The translations under genes were made by a program, and so were the position numbers. DNA of 64,000 nt. Source: Ursus arctos (Eukaryota > Chordata > Mammalia > Carnivora > Ursidae). Positions 54,666 to 64,000 of this stretch are shown piece after piece (within the stretch, counting starts at the first letter, position 1; each line of letters starts with the position of its first letter). The notes below the pieces were generated by a model. The model did no database searches. It was not told where the DNA came from and was given only the letters and a program-made list of their open reading frames with translations. Where the stretch lies: positions 46,845,367-46,909,366 of the forward strand of contig NW_026622908.1 of NCBI RefSeq assembly GCF_023065955.2. Reading direction: 5' to 3'.

Positions 54666-54865
54666 AACCAGAGGAGGCTGTCCCTGCCTTGGCTGCTGAG
54701 GTCCCGGGTGGCACACCATGTACGTGGGGGAGCCCGTTCCAGTGCTGCACCGATTGGCAAGCCTGCCCTCTGCACCATCAGCTCTTTCCCCAGTAGGGCA
54801 CCACTGTCACCCCAGGAAGCACTGTCCCCCGTGGGCCGGGCATGTGGGTGAGGGGTCGTGGAAGG

Positions 54866-54965
54866 CCAAGGCCGGGCTTCAGCCTCGGCAATCTGTCCTG
54901 ACTCCACTGCTTGCTTCCCATGTCCAGCAAGCTGCTTCCCTCTCTGGGGCTTGGTGGCACAGAGA
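54866..54965 (+). repeat. Possible second MIR fragment
   Basis: 'CAGCAAGCTGCTTCCCTCTC' and 'TGGGGCTTGGTGGCACAGAG' follow the MIR pattern loosely. Confidence 0.35.
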
Positions 54966-56481
54966 CGGCCCCGTGGGTCTGGTAGTCCTCCCAGGATCGT
55001 GGGCAAGCAGAAGTGGATGCAGTCCCTGCCGTGTGGCCCATGGGTATGTGGGGAGCCTTGCCAGGAGGACCAGCTTCCGAAGGGAGGAGCCTCAGGGCTG
55101 TGGTCCTGGAGGGCCCCCATAGAAAGGAGGCCAGGAACGGGGCAAAGACCAGGACCAGCCAGCCAGGGCCTGCGGCTGCACTGCCAGCCACCAAGGGTGC
55201 ACCTCCATATGGCCCCAGGAAAGAATGTTCTAGTGCCAACGGTGAGGGAAGTCAGGGAAGACACACACTCACATGGGGGGAGTATAACAGTGAGCTTTTA
55301 TTAGTGTTTGCTCTGTGTCATACACTGATTCCAGGCTTCTGTGTCCCGGCACATGGGACTAGTGGGACCAGGGGAGGTGGAGGCCCAGGGGGTGGCCCAG
55401 CTTGCCCACCTACATGGGCAGAGCCAGAATGTGAACCGGGGCCAGCCTCCAGGCCTCCTCCTGCCCACCCCTCCCCTCCCCTCCATCACGCCCTGCTCCC
55501 CTAGGGCGCTTGTGTTGCGGCCTGGGGGCCTTCAAGCCTGCGTGCAGCCCCCAGCAGTCTCCCCTGGCTGGTCAGACTACCTGCTGCACAGATGCGGGGA
55601 GCTGAGGGTATCCAATGGTGCCAGTCTTCTGGGACAAAACCTAGCTCATTCAGGATGGGGTTCTCTCCATCCCTGGGTTTGGTAAAGCGACCCTGTTGTT
55701 ATCCAGGCGGCACTATTGCTGATTTAGGGAAGCTAGGCTTTTCAAGGCTGTGGCTGCACGTCGAGAAGTGGCCACAAGGTGTCGGGCTCGGGCCAGATTT
55801 GGAAAACCTTGCTTGTGGACAAGGCTTGGAGAAAATTCAGCCCACCTCTGCTCCTCCCAGGGTCTCTGTCTCAGGAAGGGGGTCCTAACATTAACATTCT
55901 TACCGGAGCCTCCCAGTAATAGATCTGATTTTATTCTGATACAAATATAATACATGCCCCTCTAATTTTAAGAACACAATGGTGCTTCTGGAAGATGTCC
56001 CAGATTGCACCTGTGGTTTTGGGCATCTGCCGTGCCACATCCTCTGGTGTCAGGGAGTCCCCCAAGGGGAGGAATTCCCTTAGGCCTCCCTCCACCGCTT
56101 GTTCTGTAATGCCAGGATGGAGGCGGATAAAAGCCTCCCATCTGAGCACACACAGGTGCAGAGCCCACCTGCACCCTGATGCTGGAGAGGGCCCCAGCTC
56201 CATAGAGACAAATGTCCTTTTGCCCCCCTCCAGCCCTCTCCCCAGAGTGCCTCAAGTTGTACTAAAACCCTGTACTCTTCCGCTGTAATTCTAGAAGCAG
56301 CCACCAGGTGTCAGCATGAGGCCGCTCAAGCCTCCAAGCAGAGGAAATTCCACATTTGGGATTTCTGGGGGTGTCCCAGAAGTCTCCTGAATAAATGAGG
56401 TCCTGGCCAGAACCCCAGGACGGGATGATCCTCACCCAGGCCTAAAGACAGTGGGGCAATAAGGATTTTGTTATGAGGTGT
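54966..56481. other. Spacer between INS and IGF2 leader exons
   Basis: No exon could be placed. An AT-rich stretch lies at 55920–55980. A P1 first exon of IGF2 is expected somewhere in 55–58.4 kb from human gene structure but I could not identify it. Confidence 0.4.
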
Positions 56482-56535
56482 CCCTGCAAGTCTGAGGGAG
56501 AGGTTTAAAATCCCAGTGAGATTTACTTCAATCAG
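56482..56535 (+). repeat. 54-bp duplicated element, copy 1
   Basis: It runs from CCCTGCAAGTCTGAGGGAG through GGTTTAAAATCCCAGTGAG to ATTTACTTCAATCAG and matches 57641–57694 at about 47 of 54 positions, without gaps. Confidence 0.85.
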
Positions 56536-57640
56536 GAACTCCAAACTTGTCCCTTTTGTGTTCCTTCCTACTACCTGTATCCTTTATTGGCCATGTGCTC
56601 TCCCTCCACCATGGAAAAGAAATGGAATCCAGGGCTGTGTGTCCCAGCCCTCACACCCACCTCCCTGACCCAATGCCTCTAGTCCTGCTTCAGTGGTGCC
56701 ATGGCTTAGCTAGTCTTCCATGGGCCCTCCCCACCCTGACCTCTACCCTCTGCTCCCCTTTTCTTGCTTAAGCACTCTGGGTTCCAAGATTCTGGTGGAT
56801 TAAAATCGCCCTGCATGCTTCCCTTTTGGGGCAGGCCTGAAATGGGAATCCAGATTAGGGCAGAACTCAGATTCAAGACACTGTTCTGGGGCTGGGAGCT
56901 TCCACATTTCCAGGAAGTGATCTATGAGTTTGAAAGTCTACTTCTTTTTTAGCCCCTTAGGTGCCCACCTTCTCAGTTTGGTGGACTTCCTCTGGAACCC
57001 TCATGTCTGGTTTAGGATCGGCTCTTACACTCTCCCTAGCCCCACTTGTGGCTTGGCAAGTCCCAGCTAAGTCTTCCCATACGGACCTGGCAGTAGCTCC
57101 TTATAACATCTGTGTATCTTGAAGCAGACACAGGGGACAATACAGGATGCAAAGCCTCCAAGCCACAGAACCCACAGCAGAGTCAGAGCCAACATGAGCA
57201 GATAACTGCTGTACTCCAAGAACTGTGGGCTGCTTCACACTGACTCCCTTCTATGTGCCCCAGACCTGGCTCAGGGCCCTTTAGCATCCCTTCATCCCTC
57301 CCCATCCAAGAGCCTAGCAAGGAGCCACCTGCCTTCTTCCTGTAGGGTGGTGTGGCTCTGGAGCTTCTGCATCCTTTGGGACATACCTGCCAGATCTGAG
57401 TGCCCCCTCATGTCTCTCTTCCCCACCAAAAGTCCTGTCTTCCCACTGGCTGCTCCAGCTAAGGAAAGGAGTTCAGGTGAGGGCTTGAGAGAGAAAGGGA
57501 CAGTGAGAGTTAAACCCCAGCATGTGCCAGTTACCTGGGTAAGCTGGGGTGCAGGGTGCTGGGGGATGTGGGACTGGAAGCCTTCTCGGAAGTGCACATG
57601 TCTTTGCCTCTCAGTGAGTCTTTGCTCTGCTGCCTGCTCT

Positions 57641-57694
57641 CCCTGCAAGCCTGGAGGAGGGGTTTAAATTCCCAGTGAGATTTAGTCCAATCAG
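57641..57694 (+). repeat. 54-bp duplicated element, copy 2
   Basis: It runs from CCCTGCAAGCCTGGAGGAG through GGTTTAAATTCCCAGTGAG to ATTTAGTCCAATCAG. It lies 1,159 bp after copy 1; flanking sequence is not similar, so this is not a large tandem duplication. Confidence 0.85.
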
Positions 57695-58473
57695 TCTGCA
57701 CATCTGCCTGGGCCTCCCCCAGCTGCTGATGGCTCTGAGACTGTGCCTTGATTGGAGTTTCAGCTGGGCTCAAAGGCTGTGAACCCAACATTCCACCTTC
57801 AGTGCCTGTGAGCAGTACTGGTGCTCGGAGCTGCCACCTGCCACCACACTTGTGGTACGGGGGCCCTACCAGAAGTGATTGGTGAAGGGAGGAAACTCCC
57901 AGATGAGGCCCCTACCCATGAAGGAAGAAATGACATGAAGGTGCTGCACTGCAGCTGCCTTGGAAGCACCTAAAAAGAGTTTTTTCTGACCACTCTTGAA
58001 CCCTGCTTCTTTCTGCATATGGCCGGTCGCCATTTTACCCGTGCCACGCCCACTGGCATTCCAGGGTGTCAAATGACTGCCAAGTGTCAATCTCAGGAGG
58101 CCCCACCCACTCCCCACCCCTCCACATAGTCCCACCTCCTGAGGGAGTGCTTCCGGTCTGTGCCCCCGCCCACACATGACTCTCTGTGGGGTCAGGGAGT
58201 GGGCCAAATCTCCACCCCCCTTGTGCACTGTGCCCTGGTGTGAGAAGGTGCCACAGCCAGCTGCCCAGTGGCCCCAGCACTACCGAGTTGGCGCAAAGCT
58301 ACCCAGTTTGGAGGGGCTTGAGGAAAGACGTGGAGGGGACGAGGAGGTGAGGGGCAAAACTGTAATTTCAGTTGGCATTTGAGCAGGTGCTGTGCTCAGC
58401 GGTGGAGAGCCTCTCCCGCTTCTAGGGGCTACTATAATGCACACTCTAAAAGTGCCCTTAATCGTTTCTCCAG

Positions 58474-58696
58474 CCTCAGCCTCGTCCCCCTCCTCCTCCT
58501 CCACGTCAACCCGGCTGGAGGGTCTGGGCACCACAGCCAGAGCACCCCCTACTTTGGCGGCGACTGCTAATACTGGCCCGACCAGCAGATCATCAGCCGG
58601 GCAGTTTCGGCAGAGAGACCTGGGCACCAGTGACTCCCCAGTCCTCTTTATCCACCGCCCGGGAACTTCGGGGACTACGCAGCGACTAGAGTACAG
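58474..58696 (+). CDS. INS-IGF2: IGF2 leader exon with INS-IGF2 chimeric frame (part 1)
   Basis: An acceptor TTTCTCCAG (58465–58473) and a donor AG|GTGACT (58696/58697) bound 223 bases that stay open in the phase required from INS exon 2: codon 63 is G|CC. The frame reads [28 protein letters not shown] and [20 protein letters not shown], ending RLEYR with the Arg split AG|G. This matches the IGF2-derived part of the human INS-IGF2 read-through protein as I remember it ([20 protein letters not shown]). The exon would also act as a 5' untranslated exon of IGF2 transcripts. Protein production is not shown by sequence. Confidence 0.75.
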
Positions 58697-60048
58697 GTGA
58701 CTGGGCTTCCCTCACTCTTGCTGCAGCCTCTGTGTGAGAAACACTGCATGCTGAGTTGAGGCATGGGTGGGCTGGGGTCTTGGGGCAGCTAATAGGATTC
58801 CTGTTTCTGCAGGAAGGACAGAACCTCTGCGGTCAGAGGGAGGGCCTGTGCAAGCTAAGAATAGCCTCAACTTGGGAGGGGACAGGAAAAACAAGTGGGG
58901 AGGGGTCTCTTCTCTAGGGCTGCACAGAGCCACAGAGGCTTTTGTGGGAAAATAGGTTTTCCTTTACTAATCTGCCAGGCAAAGTGGGAGGGGCAGGGGT
59001 GGAGGGTAGGGCTGTTCTTCTCAGCAGGAGTGAACAGCTGTTTTTGCAAATGTAAAATGCAGGGCTTTTCTGTGTGAGAAGTTTGCTGTTGCACCCCCCC
59101 CCCATCCCAACCAAAGACAAACAGGAGACTGTGCAGAGGGGCCAGGGGCCCGAGATTTTGCAGCAGTTTTTTTTTTATGCCATTGTAAAAGTAAAGCTTC
59201 CCCCTCTCCCCACTCCCTACACCTCCCAACCATAACCAAAGAATCCCAGTAAGTAATTGGGAAGGAGAGTGAGGAGGAGGACAATGAAGGCCCATATGCC
59301 TTGGTACCCCACAGCAGGACTGAAAGAGTAAAGCTCCTCTCTCCCTGAAGGCATGCCCAGTTCTCCTGGTGCCTCTCCTGTCCAAAGAACTGAGCCCTGG
59401 GGCAAGGGCAGTTTCCTAGGGGTGTGCATAATTCTGCACATGAAGTTTCTCTCCCCTCCACCCAGGGGTCCCAGACTTCTCCATATAGCCGGTGTGGTGT
59501 CTGTGGGGACAAGTTTCATTTCCCCATGGAAGCCCAGTGTCCCACCCCAACAACCCCAACCATCCAACTGATTTCTTCATACAGAACTGTGTCCTTTGGT
59601 TTGTGCCTGGTCCCTCCTTGCTTTCACCCAAGATGGGAATGTTGAAGTGTGGGGTTGTCATATTGTGTACTGTGGTCCCCCAAGGCAGGCCTTTTGTGTG
59701 CAGCCCCACCCCATGCCCAGGCAGAAGTATACACCAGCCAGGAAGCAGCAGCCCACCCAACAGAAGGGTCTCCTGCCTCTTCGTGGGCATGCACCTTTGC
59801 AGGCTTGGCTGCTGGGAAGGCGAGCTCTAGGCGAACTTCGCCTTCCCTTGTCATTTGAAAAAGGGGGAGCTAGGCAGCCAGAGGGACAGGAAGGGGAGCT
59901 GCCACCCAAAACCCTGGCAAGGTGACCTGCAGCCCTCCCCACTGAACAGCCAGGGGACAAGGAGAAAGGGACCAGGGACCGGTGCTCTAGCTTGGGGGGA
60001 TTTGTTTTAAAAGTGCTCATCTCAGGAACACCTTTGTGTTTTCCCCAG

Positions 60049-60277
60049 GGGCCGAAGAGTCACTGGTGAACTCCTGGAGGAGGAGGTGGACCCCAAGCCC
60101 CAAAGCCCCACAACTCATCCAGCAGAGCCCCCTGCCCAGGTTGCCCACCAGCTGGAGCCACAGCTCGAGCCGCAGCCGCAGCCCAAGCCAAAGCCGGCCA
60201 GAGCCACCCAAGAACCCAGCCCGGAGGTGAGCTGCTGTGGCCTGTGGCCCAGGCGGTCCCCACGTGCTCAGAACTGA
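60049..60277 (+). CDS. INS-IGF2: IGF2 leader exon with INS-IGF2 chimeric frame (part 2) and stop
   Basis: The acceptor is TTCCCCAG (60041–60048). The frame continues [13 protein letters not shown], then a Pro/Gln/Glu-rich tract with [16 protein letters not shown], then [21 protein letters not shown] and TGA at 60275–60277. The human read-through protein has the same GRRVT start and [14 protein letters not shown] end; length differences fall in the low-complexity middle and keep the frame. With INS residues 1–62 the whole chimera would be 212 residues (human 200). The exon itself continues to a donor at 60306/60307. Confidence 0.75.
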
Positions 60278-60306
60278 GTCCCACAGCCAGCCCCAGTCCC
60301 ACAGAG
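60049..60306 (+). other. IGF2: IGF2 5' leader exon (full extent)
   Basis: Bounded by TTCCCCAG and CACAGAG|GTGAGT. A second strong donor GAG|GTGAGC lies inside at 60226/60227. In pig and human numbering this is the exon before intron 3 of the P1 transcript; it is spliced to the IGF2 coding exon, which is outside the window. Confidence 0.7.
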
Positions 60307-63300
60307 GTGAGTGTCTTCAGACTCCCAGGGCAGGGCTGAGGTGTCCGCTGGCTTAGCTCTCCAAGTGTCAGGCTTCCTGCAGGGGCCTCCTTTCCTTAGG
60401 TTCATGGAGCAACCCCCCCCACCAGGCCCAGGGAAGCTGGGGTGTATTCAGAGTCACACCGTGGGCATCTGTGATTCAGGGGGTCTGCTCTGCTCCGGGT
60501 GTCTGTCCCTCAGTCGCTTGGGTTGCGGGTTGCTCGGGTTGCTCAGAGTCGCTCAGGTGTGGGCACAGTGGCTCCTTGCAGTCTGGGCTCCTCTGGGGGT
60601 CCTTGGAGGGGAGCTCCTGGCTGGAGAAAGGGCAAGGGATGGGGAGGGAGCAGTCCATGGGAGAAGGGGGGGACAAGGACAAGGTGGGGACAGAATTGGA
60701 GGAAGGAGAATAAAAGTGGGCGGGAGGGGGGAGAACTCATCAATTGGGGGGAAAGCGGGAGACCCCAGGCAAGCTGGCTTCAGCTGGGGCACCTGAGACC
60801 CAGGTCCTCCCTGCCCCAGGGCTCCTGGGCTGTGGGGTCTCACACCAGTGGCTTGACCTCTCTGTGTCCCCATTTGTCAAAGTGGGTGGCAGTCGCAGAC
60901 CTCCTGGCTGTTCAGTTGTGAGGAGAAAGGGAGGTCGTGCCCCAGGGGCGGCGGGCGGCAGAGGCACTCTTGAGAGCAGCGGGGGCCATACATGCACCGG
61001 TGTCAAGATTCCATTGTGTTCGCTAGGCCGCCAGGCCGGAGGGGCTTCCTGTGTGTGTGAGTGGGGGCTGGCGGGGGGGGGGGGACTAGAAAGGCCCTGG
61101 GACCAGAGTGCCTGGGACACTTCGGGAACAAGCTCAGTGGTGGTGGCAGCGCCGGTTCACGGACAAGGTACTGGGCTGGGGGCACAGGCTGAGCTGCCCT
61201 GAAAGGGGTTGCTCTGCTCCAAGGCCCTGGGGAGCTTTAGAAGTGGGGGCAGGATGGGTCTGTGTTCTTGTACTGGACCCAAAAGTGATGGTGGCCACCC
61301 TTCCCAGCCAGCAGGGAGGGATCCAGCAGGTGACCCCCTTCTCGGCTGGTTGGCCCATCTGAGAGAGAGGCCAAGAATGTTCTTTTAAAGGTGTCTTTGT
61401 TTCAGACACTACAGAAAATAGTATAATAGTGGCCTTGCCTGGGTCCTTCCCCAACATGCCTGCCCAGCCCCCTCCCCTGCGGCCCCCACCAGACCCCTAC
61501 CTACTTTGGGCTTCTGGTTTATGGATCAGTGGCTGTGGTGCCTTGTGCCTTGGGTGGCTTGAACCGTTGTTGTCGGGTCCTGGTGGTTCCAGCTGGGTCC
61601 CCCGTCCATGGCTTCCAGCCCAGGCTGTCGCTGAGCCGGCGTCCCTCCTGGAGCCCAGTGCGTGGTCTGTGCCTCAGTGGCCGGTGTCCTGCGGTGGGTG
61701 AGGGAGGGGCGCTCAGGGACCCTCGGAGAAGGGAGCATAGTTTGCAAAATGCTGGGCTTGGTCCGAGTGAGCGGGAGCGGCCAGCTCTGAGCCAGAGCTG
61801 TGGGAGGAAACTGAAGGAGAAAGGCCGCCTGCTGGGAGCAGGGGAGTGAGGGAGCCGGGAGGCGGGCGCGAGAGCAGCCGCAGGCCTGGGGCGTAGGGGC
61901 CAGGCTCTTAGGGTGAGTCCGAATTTGGGGGAATGATTATTCTCTGTGGAGCATGGATTTGCGGTCTGCGGGGGGAGGCTCCTGCCGTCGCTGGGGCTGG
62001 AACAAGGCAGGGGGAAGGTGGCACTAGGCTGAAGTTCTGCCAGCCAGGCTCTGGGCAGGAGAGACCCAGTCCCACAATATGTTCCGCTAGTGCTGTTCCC
62101 TTCCTACCGTGAAGGGCCGGAAGTCGGGGAGAGCCTGACGCTGGTCCTGGCTGGGGGCAGCCAGTGCCTTTTTTGAGCCCTAGGGTGACCCGGATCTGCC
62201 CCTGCCAACCCTGCCCCTTTAGCCACACTTTTGACTAAATAAGGCGAGGGTTCAGCGGGCAGCCCTGTGGGGGAGGGAGCGCATGTGCACCCCCCCTCCT
62301 TGCCCCAGTGGCTCAGCCTGGCACCCCAAATTGGCCTCAGCCTTCCTACCTCCAAGGTCCAGGCAGAGGCTGGGAGGGCACGTCTCCATGCACCGGGCAG
62401 AGGCTTCTCCAGGGCAGGCGCCTGTGTGGGCAGAAAGCAGGGGAGGGACCGACTGAGAGGCCGCTGTTGTGATTGCCCCCCCATGCACCCCAGCCAGGGT
62501 GAAAGCCCACGCTTTGAAAAGGGGCTCTCACCTCAGCTTCGCCTCCCCCCCACACTCCCAGCCTGGGAAGCAGGCCTGGAGGAAAGGTGGGGAGCCCAGA
62601 GCAGAGCCACAGGGAGCCCTGTGTTTGTCCATAAGCGGAGGCCCTCCGGAGGATTTGGAATCTGCTCTGAGCTCTCAGAGACTCAATTCCCCACCCCAAA
62701 ATTCACAGGTCTCCACGCAGTGGGGAGCGACTTCAGGCACCCAAGCCTTCCCTGCTGGAGGCTCCCTCCTGGCCCTCCCTCTGTCCCCAGGCACACCCGC
62801 ACAGGCCTGAAAGCCAGGGACACAGGAGGCTACAAAGCTGGTGGAGAGGGGAGGGGGCGGTGATGGGTGGGGGGAGACAGGCCAGATGTTCTTGGAATGG
62901 GACACAGGGTGATTGATGCGGACTGGAATTTGAAGGGGGAACATTCCCCACGTGCCTGGGGCTCTGGGTGGAAAATGGGCTGTTTTTCATGGTGGGGGGG
63001 GGGTCTCCCTGTCTTGCCAAAATAATGTGAAGGGCTGCCTCAGCCCTGACTGGGTCCCCACACCTGTCCAATGGCATTAACCCCTGCCTTCCCAGAATAT
63101 CAGGCTTTGAGCCGCCCCCTTCTAACTGGGGTCCTTCTGTGGGGACAAGCGATGCCCGCTGTAGGGTCCCCGGGATCCCCACCATTCCTCTATCCCCCAG
63201 CAATGCCTTCTTCCTGGAATCTCCGTACCCCTCAGATACCCCCACCCCGGGTCGCTGGCCCCCACAAGAGCGCTCATTTCCGAGGGGGTGACCGCGTTTC

Positions 63301-63539
63301 TGCCAGCAGCGCCTTGCGCCTGCATCGGCTTCAATACTGGCTTGTGAGCAACTGGGCTTTCCCAGCCGGGACAGTGAGGCTTTCCGCGAAAATTCTCTTT
63401 GAGAAAACGAAAGGAGACCCCTGGCGCCCCGGCCACCGTGCCGTGCCGCCCCCATTCCTTCTCCCCCGTGTCTCTCCTCTTCTTCCTCATTCCCTCCCCT
63501 CCTTCGTGTTAACCAAGCAAAACTGGTTTCGCCCCTGTG
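60307..63539 (+). other. IGF2: IGF2 intron 3, upstream part
   Basis: No exon was recognised. It contains a MIR-like fragment near 60845–60890 (GACCTCTCTGTGTCCCCATT), a G run at 61071–61083 and ordinary GC-rich sequence. The intron continues past the window end. Confidence 0.6.
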
Positions 63540-64000
63540 TGGGGACCGGTTAAGGCCCGAAGGGCGCTCGCGGAGCGCCTCGGCGCACGGGGGTGGCCGT
63601 CTGGGGTGCTCTCGGGCCCCCAAGCCGAGCCGGGGACGAGCCTGCCCGCGGCGGCCGCCCAGCCGCGGCTTCGCCTAGGCTCGCAGCGCGGGAGCGCGTG
63701 GGGCGCGGCGGCGGCGGGGAGCGCGGGGCCGTCCTCGGAGGCGGCCGAGCGGGGAGCCTGGAGTCCCGGGAGCGCCGGGGCGCCGCGCCCAAGTCGCTCC
63801 CTCGCGGCTCCCGGGTTCCTCCCTTCCTCCCGACGCCTGCTCGGCCGGCTGCTGCCGCACGCGCGCTCACAGCGGCCAGAAGACCAAAGAAAGAGCAGCG
63901 ATATTTCTTCCGGGGCGCGCGCCCCAGGGAGCCCGGCGCTACCTGCCCGCGCAGCCCGCGCCCGCTCCTGTGTCCCCCGGGGAGGGCGCCACTGCTCCGC
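63540..64000. promoter_or_regulatory. IGF2: CpG island of IGF2 intron 3
   Basis: CpG density rises sharply to the window edge, with runs such as GGGCGCTCGCGGAGCGCC, CGCGGCGGCGGCGGGG and GGGGCGCGCGCCCC. It contains the ZBED6 site. By homology with pig this is the island between leader exon 3 and the fetal promoters. A promoter function of its own cannot be shown here. Confidence 0.75.
63671..63696 (+). promoter_or_regulatory. ZBED6 repressor binding site (pig IGF2 intron 3 QTN position)
   Basis: The sequence GGCTCGCAGCGCGGGA at 63678–63693, preceded by TTCGCCTA, is the element that in pig IGF2 intron 3 binds the repressor ZBED6 (core GCTCGC, here 63679–63684). The base that is mutated G to A in lean pig breeds corresponds to 63683 and is G here, the repressible wild-type state. 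Confidence 0.85.

Noticed and set aside
60311..60796. 161-codon + open frame after the IGF2 leader exon
   Set aside because: It lies in the intron after the donor at 60307, has G-rich low-complexity content and no family resemblance.
63540..64000. IGF2 coding exon or mature IGF2 peptide near the window end
   Set aside because: None of the frames encode the IGF2 signal peptide or its B- and A-domain cysteine motifs; the coding exons must lie further downstream.

Overview
The window is mammalian nuclear DNA carrying the TH–INS–IGF2 synteny block (orthologous to human 11p15.5), all on the + strand. The tRNA-derived SINEs with the '(G)GGCRCCTGG…' head and the dog-like insulin A and B chains point to a carnivore. 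The SINE heads look more like those of non-canid caniforms (bear, seal, mustelid type) than the dog SINE. Species cannot be fixed from the sequence alone.

Layout: (1) 1–36.9 kb is GC-rich intergenic DNA upstream of TH. I see no protein gene in it, only decayed LINE-1, L2-like, MIR and carnivore SINE remnants, several mini- and microsatellites, and a few AT-rich islands dense in transcription-factor-like motifs that may be conserved enhancers. (2) 37.0–45.1 kb is the complete tyrosine hydroxylase gene, TH: 13 coding exons, 495 residues, TATA box plus CRE promoter, poly(A) signal. (3) 45.1–48.3 kb is a 2.2-kb spacer followed by the complete insulin gene, INS. Its promoter keeps the E2, A3, CRE, C1, E1, A1 and TATA series. 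Its signal peptide, C-peptide and second intron acceptor are unusual. (4) 48.3–58.4 kb is the INS–IGF2 spacer, with an 0.8-kb minisatellite built from 10-bp modules and a duplicated 54-bp element. (5) 58.4–64.0 kb is the 5' part of IGF2. Two leader exons carry an open frame that continues in phase from INS coding exon 2 and matches the human INS-IGF2 read-through protein; together they would encode a 212-residue chimera. The window ends in the CpG island of IGF2 intron 3, which carries an intact ZBED6-binding site, the site altered in lean pigs. The IGF2 coding exons lie beyond the window.

TH makes L-DOPA in catecholamine neurons and adrenal medulla, INS makes insulin in beta cells, and IGF2 makes a fetal growth factor. 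They share a chromosomal neighbourhood rather than a pathway. The most interesting points are the coding potential of the INS-IGF2 chimera outside primates, the altered insulin signal-peptide cleavage site, the tandem CAGCAG acceptor inside the C-peptide, and the ZBED6 site. Exon boundaries were read by eye from splice signals and from homology to human proteins known to me. No alignment or database search was run.
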